From Prolixibacteraceae bacterium (GTDB taxonomy: Bacteria > Bacteroidota > Bacteroidia > Bacteroidales > Prolixibacteraceae), in the NCBI GenBank assembly GCA_027858145.1, contig JAQIDF010000120.1:1-31437 (forward strand): a stretch of 31,437 bases of DNA, written 5' to 3'. Position 1 is the stretch's first letter; every line of letters begins with the position of its first letter. The notes under the pieces are model-generated. The model made no database searches and was not told the DNA's origin. It saw only the letters and a program-made list of their open reading frames with translations. Both the position numbers and the translations under genes were made by a program. Below are positions 24,321-31,437 of this stretch, in pieces.

Positions 24321-25346
24321 TTATTTTTTTTCCAGGTTTCTTTTCAATGTGTAAAAATCGTGGTACAAATCTGGCAAATTTTTAAACACCGCATACACTC
24401 GCCTGAACCTTCTTACATCCATTGCCCACTCACCCATCATGGTTTGACCGTCTTTGATGTTGTTCTTAACACCGGTTTTAGCGCCCAACTGTACGTTGTT
24501 ACCTACCTCGATATGACCGGCTACTCCAACCTGACCACCAAAAACACAATTTTTACCAATTGTAGATGATCCGGCAATTCCCGTAAGAGAAGCCATCACT
24601 GTATTCTCCTTGATCTCGACATTATGAGCTATCTGCACAAGGTTGTCGAGCTTAACACCATGACGAATAATGGTTGATCCCATGGTTGCGCAATCGACAG
24701 TGGTATTAGCACCAATTTCAACATTATCTTCAAGAATTACGTTGCCAATTTGATGCAGTTTGTGATACGATCCATCCTCTTGGGGCGCAAAACCGAATCC
24801 GTCGGAACCAATTACAGCTCCGGCATGGATAATACAATTTTTACCGATTTTTGTTTCGGGATATATTTTAGCTCCCGAATAAATTATGGTATTATCTTCA
24901 ATTACAGTACCTCGACCAATCCAGGCCTGCGGGTAAATCTGCACATTTTTGCCTATTTTTACATCTTCGTCTATGTAAGCAAATGCACCAATATAAGCAT
25001 CTTCACCATAGGTTGCTTTCGATGAAACGTATGACGGCACTTCAATCCCTTTCTTCCGTGGAAGCGATTGTACGTACAAATCCATCAACCTTGCCAGTGA
25101 ATCGTAGGCATTTTGTACTTTTATCATGGTTGCCTTCACAGGCTTGTCGGGCTTGAAAGTACGATTAACCAAAACGACATCAGCCTTTGTTTCGTATATA
25201 AAAGACTCATATTTAGGGTTGGCCAAAAAGGTTAAGGTTCCCGGTTCCCCTTCTTCTATCTTCGATACATTGTTTATTATAACATTCTGATCGCCTTCAA
25301 CTTCTCCTCCCAGAAAAGCGGCAATCTCACGTGCAGTGAATTCCAT
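24321..25346 (-). CDS. lpxD: UDP-3-O-(3-hydroxyacyl)glucosamine N-acyltransferase
   Basis: LpxD adds the second 3-hydroxyacyl chain after LpxC. The 341 residues are normal. The N-terminal uridine-binding domain is FTAREIAAFLGGEVEGD to about residue 100, with TLTFLANPKYESFIYET. The left-handed beta-helix hexapeptides run from about 108 to 300. The catalytic histidine is His241 in QIAHNVEI, and GSDGFGFAPQEDGSYHKL is diagnostic. The C-terminal helix is YHDFYTLKRNLEKK. It lies 46 bases downstream of the HD gene and 65 bases upstream of lpxC-fabZ. Confidence 0.97.
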   Translation of the reverse strand: MEFTAREIAAFLGGEVEGDQNVIINNVSKIEEGEPGTLTFLANPKYESFIYETKADVVLVNRTFKPDKPVKATMIKVQNAYDSLARLMDLYVQSLPRKKGIEVPSYVSSKATYGEDAYIGAFAYIDEDVKIGKNVQIYPQAWIGRGTVIEDNTIIYSGAKIYPETKIGKNCIIHAGAVIGSDGFGFAPQEDGSYHKLHQIGNVILEDNVEIGANTTVDCATMGSTIIRHGVKLDNLVQIAHNVEIKENTVMASLTGIAGSSTIGKNCVFGGQVGVAGHIEVGNNVQLGAKTGVKNNIKDGQTMMGEWAMDVRRFRRVYAVFKNLPDLYHDFYTLKRNLEKK

Positions 25347-25392
25347 ATATTTTAAATAAATTTAATCTGCGAAATAAATAAAAATTTTAATT

Positions 25393-26631
25393 CTATTCTA
25401 ATTCCTTTGGATAACAGACATAATGCTTTGTGACTTTTCGTGTTAAGGCTTTCAGGTCGATGTCCGATGCCTCCTCTAAATTTTTGGCCTTTCCATTCTT
25501 CGTTAAAACCATAATATCATCCGAATTTGTTTCGTAAACACTATTCGATATTTCCCCTGTAAAAACAAGATAATCAGCCTCATCATCACTCAATTCCATT
25601 TGTGTTAACAACTTATTGGTTAGTTTTTCGATTTTACTTTTCGGAATGGGCTTGTCACTTATTTTTATGCGTAATAACTTTCTGTTAACAATAGCTTTCG
25701 ACAAATAAGATAAAATAAAATCCGGTTCATTACACCAAACTTTTATTGAGCTGATTAAATCGCTATCGTCAAGTTTTACAAAATTATCAATCATCTCCTT
25801 CCTTAAAGCTTCATTTTCAAAACATTCAGGATCGAGATCATTTTTCAAAAACCACTTTAGCTGAGGAGGGGCAAAAAGTTTAACTCCATTATTTGTAAGT
25901 TGTTTTGCTCGTTTCAGCACATTAATTAATATATGCTCGGCAGTAATTACTGTTTTGTGCAAATAAACCTGCCAGTACATAAGCCGCCGTGCAATTAAAA
26001 ATTTTTCAACAGAATAAATGCCTTTTTTCTCTACCACCAGATGGCCTTTGTGCACATTCAGCATTTTAATAATCCGGTCGGAACCAATGGTACCCTCAAC
26101 CACCCCGCTAAAAAAACTATCCCGCCTCAGGTAGTCCATTCGGTCCATGTCGAGCTGACTTGAAACCAACTGATGAAGATATTTTTTGGGATAATTGTTT
26201 GTGAAAATCAGGATAGCGGTTTGCAACTTATTATTGAATTGAAGATTTAATTGTTGCATCATCAATAACGACAACTGTTCATGAGTAACCCCCTTTACGA
26301 TAGTGTGCTCAAGCGCATGTGAAAACGGCCCGTGCCCTATGTCATGCAATAAAATGGCAATCATGGCAGCTTCAGCCTCCTCATTGCTTATCTCCACATT
26401 CTTCGAACGCAATACCTCAATGGCAGAATACATCAAATGCAACGCCCCCAGTGCATGTTCAAACCTTGTGTGATTTGCCCCGGGGTAAACAAGAGACGAT
26501 AATCCAAGCTGTTTAATACGCCTTAACCGCTGAATGTAAGGATGTTCAATGAGATCGAACAAGATATCAGAATGAAGGCTGATAAAGCCGAATACCGGAT
26601 CATTTAATATTTTTCGTTTATTAGTCTGCAA
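25393..26631 (-). CDS. HD-domain phosphohydrolase (SAMHD1/dGTPase-like)
   Basis: The protein has 412 residues. The N-terminal HD domain has the first metal ligand in TRFEHALGALHL (His59), the HD doublet LLHDIGHGPFSHALEH (His96, Asp97) and the last ligand in SSQLDMDRMDYLRRDSFFSG. The C-terminal half is helical, ending with a small VTKHYVCYPKE segment. The pattern matches the SAMHD1/YdhJ-like group, which hydrolyse dNTPs or related nucleotides; substrate here is unknown. In Bacteroidota this gene often precedes lpxD, as here, and it is probably the first gene of the lipid A transcription unit. Confidence 0.88.
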   Translation of the reverse strand: MQTNKRKILNDPVFGFISLHSDILFDLIEHPYIQRLRRIKQLGLSSLVYPGANHTRFEHALGALHLMYSAIEVLRSKNVEISNEEAEAAMIAILLHDIGHGPFSHALEHTIVKGVTHEQLSLLMMQQLNLQFNNKLQTAILIFTNNYPKKYLHQLVSSQLDMDRMDYLRRDSFFSGVVEGTIGSDRIIKMLNVHKGHLVVEKKGIYSVEKFLIARRLMYWQVYLHKTVITAEHILINVLKRAKQLTNNGVKLFAPPQLKWFLKNDLDPECFENEALRKEMIDNFVKLDDSDLISSIKVWCNEPDFILSYLSKAIVNRKLLRIKISDKPIPKSKIEKLTNKLLTQMELSDDEADYLVFTGEISNSVYETNSDDIMVLTKNGKAKNLEEASDIDLKALTRKVTKHYVCYPKELE

Positions 26632-26688
26632 ATTAGATTATTATTCTTTTAAAATATCTGTAATTTATAATTCTGTTAAATATCTCCA

Positions 26689-26696
26689 CAAAAATA
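26689..26696 (-). promoter_or_regulatory. -7-like box upstream of the HD-lpx unit
   Basis: On the minus strand this reads TATTTTTG, an exact TAnnTTTG, 58 bases upstream of the HD gene ATG. No -33 TTG is seen at normal spacing, so the call is tentative. Confidence 0.35.
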
Positions 26697-26798
26697 GATA
26701 AGTTTTACTATTTATTAACGACAATTGAACAACAAATGCCAATAAATGAACCATGTATTATCAAATTGAGCAAACCAAGTGATATTTAACTCCCTGAT

Positions 26799-26829
26799 TT
26801 TGTTGTAATCATTATTATTTGTATTTTTG
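26799..26829 (+). promoter_or_regulatory. Consensus promoter of rimP-nusA-infB
   Basis: TTTG (26799-26802), 19 bases, then exact TATTTTTG (26822-26829). The transcript should start near 26836, giving a leader of about 56 nt that contains the hairpin at 26852-26877. Confidence 0.75.
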
Positions 26830-26851
26830 GCCTGATTCTGTAAGTAACATT

Positions 26852-26877
26852 ATAGGGGACTGTTGGTCCCCTATTTT
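26852..26877 (+). terminator. Terminator-like hairpin in the rimP leader, candidate attenuator
   Basis: ATAGGGGAC (26852-26860) pairs perfectly with GTCCCCTAT (26866-26874) around a TGTTG loop, and the T-run TTTT (26874-26877) follows. It sits between the operon promoter and the rimP ATG, which is only 15 nt beyond it. Because NusA, encoded two genes down, enhances pausing and intrinsic termination at hairpins, feedback attenuation is a natural hypothesis. Confidence 0.75.
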
Positions 26878-26891
26878 ATTAGCCTTGCAAC

Positions 26892-27350
26892 ATGATAAAG
26901 AAAGAAAAGATTGAGAAATATGCCATGGAAGCATTAGCAGATGAATATTTCATCGTAAGCATCCAGGTAAAGAAAGGAAACATCATTGATGTAATCATTG
27001 ATGGCGACAATGGCGTCAGCATTCAAAAATGCATCGATGTAAGCCGTTCTGTTGAAAAAGAACTCGATCGCGACATTGAAGATTTTGAACTCAATGTTTC
27101 ATCTGCCGGTCTAGGCAAACCATTTACGGTTCCCCGGCAATATAAAAAGAACATTGGTAAAGAGGTTGAAGTGACCCCTGCCAATGACAAACAAGTTTCC
27201 GGAGTTATCAAAAGTGTTGATAACGAAGGTTTTGATCTTGAGGTTAAAACGATTGAAAAAGAAAAGAAGAAAAAATTTGAAGTAATAAAAACACTTCGTT
27301 TTAACTTCGCTGACAGCCCCAAGGTGAAAAATATTATTTCGTTTAAATAA
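26892..27350 (+). CDS. rimP: Ribosome maturation factor RimP
   Basis: RimP supports 30S subunit assembly. The 152 residues match the family. The N-terminal alpha/beta domain shows VKKGNIIDVIIDGDNGVSIQ, the CIDVSRSVEKELD helix, and the diagnostic FELNVSSAGLGKPF (family pattern YxLEVSSPGLxRPL). The C-terminal SH3-like domain carries NIGKEVEVTP and VSGVIKSVDNEGFDLEV. It opens the rimP-nusA-infB operon conserved across bacteria, 14 bases before nusA. ATG 26892 follows the leader hairpin. Confidence 0.95.
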   Translation: MIKKEKIEKYAMEALADEYFIVSIQVKKGNIIDVIIDGDNGVSIQKCIDVSRSVEKELDRDIEDFELNVSSAGLGKPFTVPRQYKKNIGKEVEVTPANDKQVSGVIKSVDNEGFDLEVKTIEKEKKKKFEVIKTLRFNFADSPKVKNIISFK

Positions 27351-27364
27351 AAAAAAGAATAAAA

Positions 27365-28600
27365 ATGGACAACCTTAGCCTTATTGATACATTTTCCGAA
27401 TTTAAGGAACTAAAGAATATTGACCGGGCAACAATGATGAGCGTTCTCGAAGATGTTTTTCGCAGCACATTGCAGAAACAATACGAGAGTGATGAAAATT
27501 TTGATATCATTATCAATATCGATAAAGGCGACTTCGAGATCTGGCATTATCGTGAGGTGGTTGCCGATGAGGATTTTACCGATCCGAACAAAGAGGTTCC
27601 ACTTTCGGAGGCCAAAAAAATTGACGAGGACTATGAAGTTGGAGAAGAGGTTAGCGATGAGGTTAAGCTTGTTGATTTTGGGCGCAGAGCGATATTGAAC
27701 CTTCGTCAGAATCTTGCCAGTCGAATTCTAGAACTTGAAAAAGACAGCATTTACAATAAATACAAAGATAAAATAGGCGATATCGTAACCGGTGAAGTTT
27801 ACCAGATATGGAAAAAAGAAATGCTTGTTCTCGACGATGAAGGCAACGAACTTATTCTGCCCAAAACAGAACAGATTCCTTCTGACTTCTTCAGGAAAGG
27901 CGATAACGTGAGAGCCGTTGTTTATAAGGTAGAACTAAAAAACAACAACCCACTCATTATTTTATCGCGTACGCAGCCGGCATTTCTCGAACGCCTGTTT
28001 GAGCTTGAAGTACCTGAAATTTTTGACGGCCTTATCACCATCAAAAAGATTGTACGCCAGCCGGGCCAACGAGCAAAAATTGCTGTTGAGTCGTACGATG
28101 ATAGAATCGACCCGGTTGGGGCATGTGTAGGTATGAAAGGATCGCGCATACACGGAATTGTACGGGAGTTGCGCAACGAGAACATTGATGTAATTAATTA
28201 TACAACAAATCTCAACCTTTATATACAACGTGCGCTCAATCCGGCTAAGGTTTCAAGCATAAAAATAAAAGAAGAAAATAAAAGGGCTGAAGTTTACCTC
28301 AAACCAGATGAAGTATCATTGGCAATTGGTAAAGGCGGGCTTAACATCAAACTGGCCGGACAGCTTACCGGATACGAAATTGATGTTTTCAGGGAAACAG
28401 AAGTAGACGATGAGGATGTGAACCTCGACGAGTTTTCAGATGAAATTGAGGGTTGGATTATCGACACATTGAAAGGAATTGGTTGTGATACGGCAAAAAA
28501 TACGTTAAGCTTGTCACGTGAAGACCTTATTAAGCGGTCAGACCTTGAAGAAGAAACAGTTGATAATGTAATTAGTGTTTTAAAATCTGAATTTGAGTAA
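27365..28600 (+). CDS. nusA: Transcription termination/antitermination factor NusA
   Basis: NusA binds RNA polymerase and the emerging RNA, promotes pausing and intrinsic termination, and takes part in antitermination. It has 411 residues. The N-terminal RNA polymerase-binding domain is about 1-130 (DRATMMSVLEDVFRSTLQKQY). The S1 domain begins at DIVTGEVYQIWKKEMLV. KH domains follow (RAKIAVESYDDRIDPVGACV, with MKGSRIHGIVRELRNENIDV, then EVSLAIGKGGLNIKLAGQLT). A short C-terminal helical segment, DTAKNTLSLSREDLIKRSDL, closes it. There are no long acidic repeats as in gammaproteobacterial NusA, as expected for this phylum. Confidence 0.96.
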   Translation: MDNLSLIDTFSEFKELKNIDRATMMSVLEDVFRSTLQKQYESDENFDIIINIDKGDFEIWHYREVVADEDFTDPNKEVPLSEAKKIDEDYEVGEEVSDEVKLVDFGRRAILNLRQNLASRILELEKDSIYNKYKDKIGDIVTGEVYQIWKKEMLVLDDEGNELILPKTEQIPSDFFRKGDNVRAVVYKVELKNNNPLIILSRTQPAFLERLFELEVPEIFDGLITIKKIVRQPGQRAKIAVESYDDRIDPVGACVGMKGSRIHGIVRELRNENIDVINYTTNLNLYIQRALNPAKVSSIKIKEENKRAEVYLKPDEVSLAIGKGGLNIKLAGQLTGYEIDVFRETEVDDEDVNLDEFSDEIEGWIIDTLKGIGCDTAKNTLSLSREDLIKRSDLEEETVDNVISVLKSEFE

Positions 28601-28648
28601 CAAAAGCAGGTTTTAATTTATAAAGAATATAATTCGAAAGGTTAATAT

Positions 28649-31437
28649 ATGACATCAGGCAAAGGAACAAAACGACTAGGTAAAGTTGCAAGGGAGTTCA
28701 ACGTAGGAATAGCTACCATGGTTGAATTCCTCAACAAAAAGGGGCATCAAGTCGAACCGAATCCAAATGCAAAAATCGATGAGGAGAAATATACGCTCCT
28801 GCAAAAGGAATACACCAGCGATATCGATTTGAAAAAGGAATCGGAAAAATTAAACATCAGAACGCACCGTCATCAGAAAAACGAGTCGGTTACGTTAGAT
28901 GATGTATCCGAAAGTGAAAATCAAGAAGATGATGATGATGTTTCGGACGAGGATAAAGATGATGACAATATGGTAATCATTAAAGATCTTAGTGCCAAAA
29001 AATCAAATACTGCACCCAAAGGACCTGCTCCTAAAAAAGTAGAAGAAATCAAAACGGAAGCACCGAAACAAAGCGTAAAAATATTAGGCAAAATTGATAT
29101 CGACGACAAAAAAGCTCCTTCAAAAAAGTCGAACGATAAAGAAGCACCTAAAAATGAACCTAAAAAAGAATCACCTTCGCCTGAAAATAAAATTCATAAG
29201 CCTGAGAAGCCTGAAATAAAAAAGGAAGAAACAGCACCTAAAGCTGAAAAACCGGTTTCAAAACCTGAAAAAGAAAAGCAAACGATAAAAGAAGAGAAAA
29301 CAAACAAAGGCAAAGAAGCTCCTAAAAAAGAAGAGAAAAAGCCTGAACATCCGCCTAAAAAGGACGAAAAAAAATCTGAAAAACCGAAATATAATAAGCA
29401 AGCTGAAGAAAGCGGGCAAAAAGGGAAAAAGCAGCAAGATCCGGATGAAATTAAAACAAAAATACCAAAATCAGAACGCGAAGTTAAAGTTGTTGGGAAA
29501 ATTGACCTGAGTAATATTAATCAGCTTACCAGACCACCCAAGAAGACTAAAAAGCAACGCGAAGAGGAAAGGAAAGCCCGTCAGAATCAAAATAATAAGT
29601 CGTCTGATCAGAATCAGAAAGGCGATAAAAAAGACGCAACCGGCGATGCGAAAATTTCGGAGCAAAAGCGCCGTAAGCGTAAAAGAATTAAAAAAGAACG
29701 TGTTGATGTTTCAAAAGGAGGCGAACCTAACAAGAGCGGAAATGCCCCTAAAGGAAAAAGCAACAATCGTAGCAACAATATCAATAAACGAAAACGTCCG
29801 GTTCATAAAGAAATATCGGAACAGGATGTTCAAAAGCAGGTTAAGGATACACTTGCCAGATTAACCAATAAATCAAAATCGAAAGGTGCCAAATACCGTC
29901 GCGACAAACGTGCTGCAGCGAGTGAGAAAATAGCATCGGAACAGGAAAAAGCCGAACAACAACAAAAAACATTACAGGTCACCGAATTTGTTTCGGTAAA
30001 CGAACTGGCAAACATGATGGAAGCTGATGTTACCAAGGTAATTGCAACTTGTATGACACTCGGTATGTTTGTTTCGATAAACCAACGCCTCGATGCTGAA
30101 ACATTATCACTTGTTGCCGAGGAATTTGGTTTCAAGGTAGAATTTATCAGTGCTGAAGTAATGGACGCAATCGAAGAAGAAGAGGATTCAGAAGAAGATC
30201 TCAAAGCACGCCCTCCGATTGTTACCGTTATGGGACACGTTGACCACGGTAAAACTTCGTTGCTCGACCACATCCGCAAAACAAATGTTATTGCCGGTGA
30301 GGCTGGTGGAATTACACAGCATATTGGTGCATACAATGTTGAAATGCCCGATGGGCGTCAGATAACATTCCTCGATACTCCGGGTCACGAGGCGTTTACC
30401 GCCATGCGAGCCCGTGGTGCACAGGTTACCGACATTGCCATTATTATAGTGGCTGCCGACGATAGCGTAATGCCTCAAACCGTTGAGGCAATCAACCACG
30501 CTACAGCAGCTGGTGTGCCTATTGTATTTGCTATCAATAAAATTGATAAGCCTGGTGCTAACCCCGAAACAATTAAAGAAAAACTGGCCAATATGAACTA
30601 TATGGTCGAAGAATGGGGTGGTAAATATCAATCGCACGATATCTCAGCTAAAAATGGTATCGGTATTGAAGAGCTCATGGAAAAAGTATTGCTCGAAGCC
30701 GAACTTCTCGAGCTTAACGCCAATCCGAATAAAAGAGCAACAGGTTCCATTATCGAATCAACACTCGACCGCGGACGTGGATACGTGGCTACCATACTGG
30801 TTGAAAACGGCACACTAAACGAAGGCGACATTCTTCTTGCCGGGAAGTATATGGGACACGTAAAAGCCATGTTTAACGAGCGGAACCAACGCATTAAAAC
30901 AGCCGGCCCTGCCGAGCCTGCATTGATTCTGGGACTAAATGGCGCACCACAGGCCGGCGACAAGTTTAACGTAATGGACAGCGAGCGTGAAGCACGTCAA
31001 ATTGCCAACAAACGTGAACAGTTGCAACGCGAACAGGGTATGCGTACCCAAAAACACATTACGCTCGACGAAATCGGACGACGTATTGCAATTGGAAACT
31101 TCCAGGAACTTAACGTGATTATCAAAGGTGACGTAGATGGATCAATTGAAGCGCTTGCCGACTCACTGATTAAGCTTTCAACCGAAGAAATTCAGGTGAA
31201 CGTGAAACACAAAGCCGTGGGTCAGATTTCAGAATCAGACGTGATGCTGGCTTCAGCTTCCGATGGTATTATTATCGGTTTCCAGGTACGCCCTTCACTG
31301 GCCGCACGAAAACTGGCCGAACAAGAGCAAATCGACATCAGGCTTTACTCAATTATTTACGATGCCATAGAGGAACTCAGAGCAGCTATGGAGGGTATGT
31401 TATCGCCCGATATTAAAGAAGAGATTACAGGTACTGC
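28649..31437 (+). CDS. infB: Translation initiation factor IF-2 (3' end outside the window)
   Basis: IF-2 is the GTPase that places initiator fMet-tRNA on the 30S subunit and drives subunit joining. The window holds 929 codons; the reading frame is open to the last base. An N-terminal IF2_N helix bundle (about 1-55; KRLGKVAREFNVGIATMVEF) is followed by a very long Lys/Glu/Pro-rich disordered linker (about 70-430), a second IF2_N domain (about 444-500; FVSVNELANMMEADVTKVIA), and the GTPase with G1 GHVDHGKT (529-536), G3 DTPGHEAF and G4 NKID. Domain II contains RGRGYVATILVENGTL, and domain III is cut near PDIKEEITGT. The linker makes the G domain start about 130 residues later than in E. coli. 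ATG 28649 lies 48 bases after nusA. Confidence 0.96.
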   Translation, partial: MTSGKGTKRLGKVAREFNVGIATMVEFLNKKGHQVEPNPNAKIDEEKYTLLQKEYTSDIDLKKESEKLNIRTHRHQKNESVTLDDVSESENQEDDDDVSDEDKDDDNMVIIKDLSAKKSNTAPKGPAPKKVEEIKTEAPKQSVKILGKIDIDDKKAPSKKSNDKEAPKNEPKKESPSPENKIHKPEKPEIKKEETAPKAEKPVSKPEKEKQTIKEEKTNKGKEAPKKEEKKPEHPPKKDEKKSEKPKYNKQAEESGQKGKKQQDPDEIKTKIPKSEREVKVVGKIDLSNINQLTRPPKKTKKQREEERKARQNQNNKSSDQNQKGDKKDATGDAKISEQKRRKRKRIKKERVDVSKGGEPNKSGNAPKGKSNNRSNNINKRKRPVHKEISEQDVQKQVKDTLARLTNKSKSKGAKYRRDKRAAASEKIASEQEKAEQQQKTLQVTEFVSVNELANMMEADVTKVIATCMTLGMFVSINQRLDAETLSLVAEEFGFKVEFISAEVMDAIEEEEDSEEDLKARPPIVTVMGHVDHGKTSLLDHIRKTNVIAGEAGGITQHIGAYNVEMPDGRQITFLDTPGHEAFTAMRARGAQVTDIAIIIVAADDSVMPQTVEAINHATAAGVPIVFAINKIDKPGANPETIKEKLANMNYMVEEWGGKYQSHDISAKNGIGIEELMEKVLLEAELLELNANPNKRATGSIIESTLDRGRGYVATILVENGTLNEGDILLAGKYMGHVKAMFNERNQRIKTAGPAEPALILGLNGAPQAGDKFNVMDSEREARQIANKREQLQREQGMRTQKHITLDEIGRRIAIGNFQELNVIIKGDVDGSIEALADSLIKLSTEEIQVNVKHKAVGQISESDVMLASASDGIIIGFQVRPSLAARKLAEQEQIDIRLYSIIYDAIEELRAAMEGMLSPDIKEEITGT

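Noticed and set aside
24421..25030. Repeated imperfect pattern on both strands in lpxD
   Set aside because: It is the coding sequence of hexapeptide beta-helix repeats, not a DNA repeat element.
26880..26887. TAGCCTTG as a -7 box just before rimP
   Set aside because: It would start transcription at or after the ATG and has no -33 partner; the exact TATTTTTG at 26822-26829 with TTTG 19 bases upstream is far better.

Overview
The window looks like chromosomal DNA from a member of the Bacteroidota, most likely Bacteroidales/Marinilabiliales-type. The evidence is the fused LpxC-FabZ gene, promoters of the TTTG / TAnnTTTG type instead of -35/-10 boxes, few Shine-Dalgarno sequences, DUF2807, DUF2059 and DUF4412 secreted proteins, and a gene order typical of that phylum. 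No taxonomic marker is present, so the placement below phylum level is inference. No rRNA, tRNA, CRISPR array, phage, intact insertion sequence or obvious defence locus is visible. Most of the window is conserved housekeeping and core-metabolism sequence.

Left part, 1-5.6 kb, plus strand: a complete D-xylose catabolic locus. It runs GntR-type sugar-responsive regulator, xylulokinase (xylB), xylose isomerase (xylA), intrinsic terminator, D-xylose/H+ symporter (xylE), terminator. A consensus promoter lies just upstream of the regulator, and a perfect tandem 10-bp repeat at the expected transcription start is a candidate autoregulatory operator. XylE imports xylose, XylA makes xylulose, and XylB makes xylulose 5-phosphate for the pentose phosphate pathway.

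5.7-9.6 kb: the YifB/ComM AAA+ protein, two small secreted proteins (DUF2059 and a DUF2807 beta-helix protein with a ladder of SSGAD/SSGGD repeats), and the wreck of a PLP aminotransferase that has lost its N-terminus and its catalytic-lysine region. 9.7-12.1 kb, minus strand: rbfA, a SAM methyltransferase and a LolC/E-type ABC permease, packed end to end. 12.2-15.8 kb: sucC-sucD (succinyl-CoA synthetase), pdxH (minus) and ispD (plus).

15.8-19.9 kb is the least understood part. It holds a minus-strand pair made of a condensation-fold acyltransferase and a zinc-ribbon polytopic membrane protein. A divergent secreted DUF4412-like gene has a consensus promoter whose -33 box lies inside a perfect TCACATA-N10-TATGTGA palindrome. 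A strange low-complexity repeat made of short words on both strands follows, and then a DedA/VTT-like membrane protein.

19.9-26.6 kb, minus strand: an HD phosphohydrolase, lpxD, lpxC-fabZ and lpxA (the first steps of lipid A synthesis, with FabZ linking to fatty-acid synthesis), then a HelD-like RNA polymerase-recycling helicase. 26.8 kb to the end, plus strand: the rimP-nusA-infB operon, with infB cut by the window edge. Its consensus promoter is followed by a short leader holding a terminator-like hairpin 15 nt before rimP, suggesting attenuation of an operon that encodes NusA.

I see no clear-cut new multi-gene system. The best leads are the rimP leader attenuator, the acyltransferase/zinc-ribbon pair with its palindrome-controlled neighbour, the word-repeat intergenic elements, and the tandem operator of the xylose regulator.
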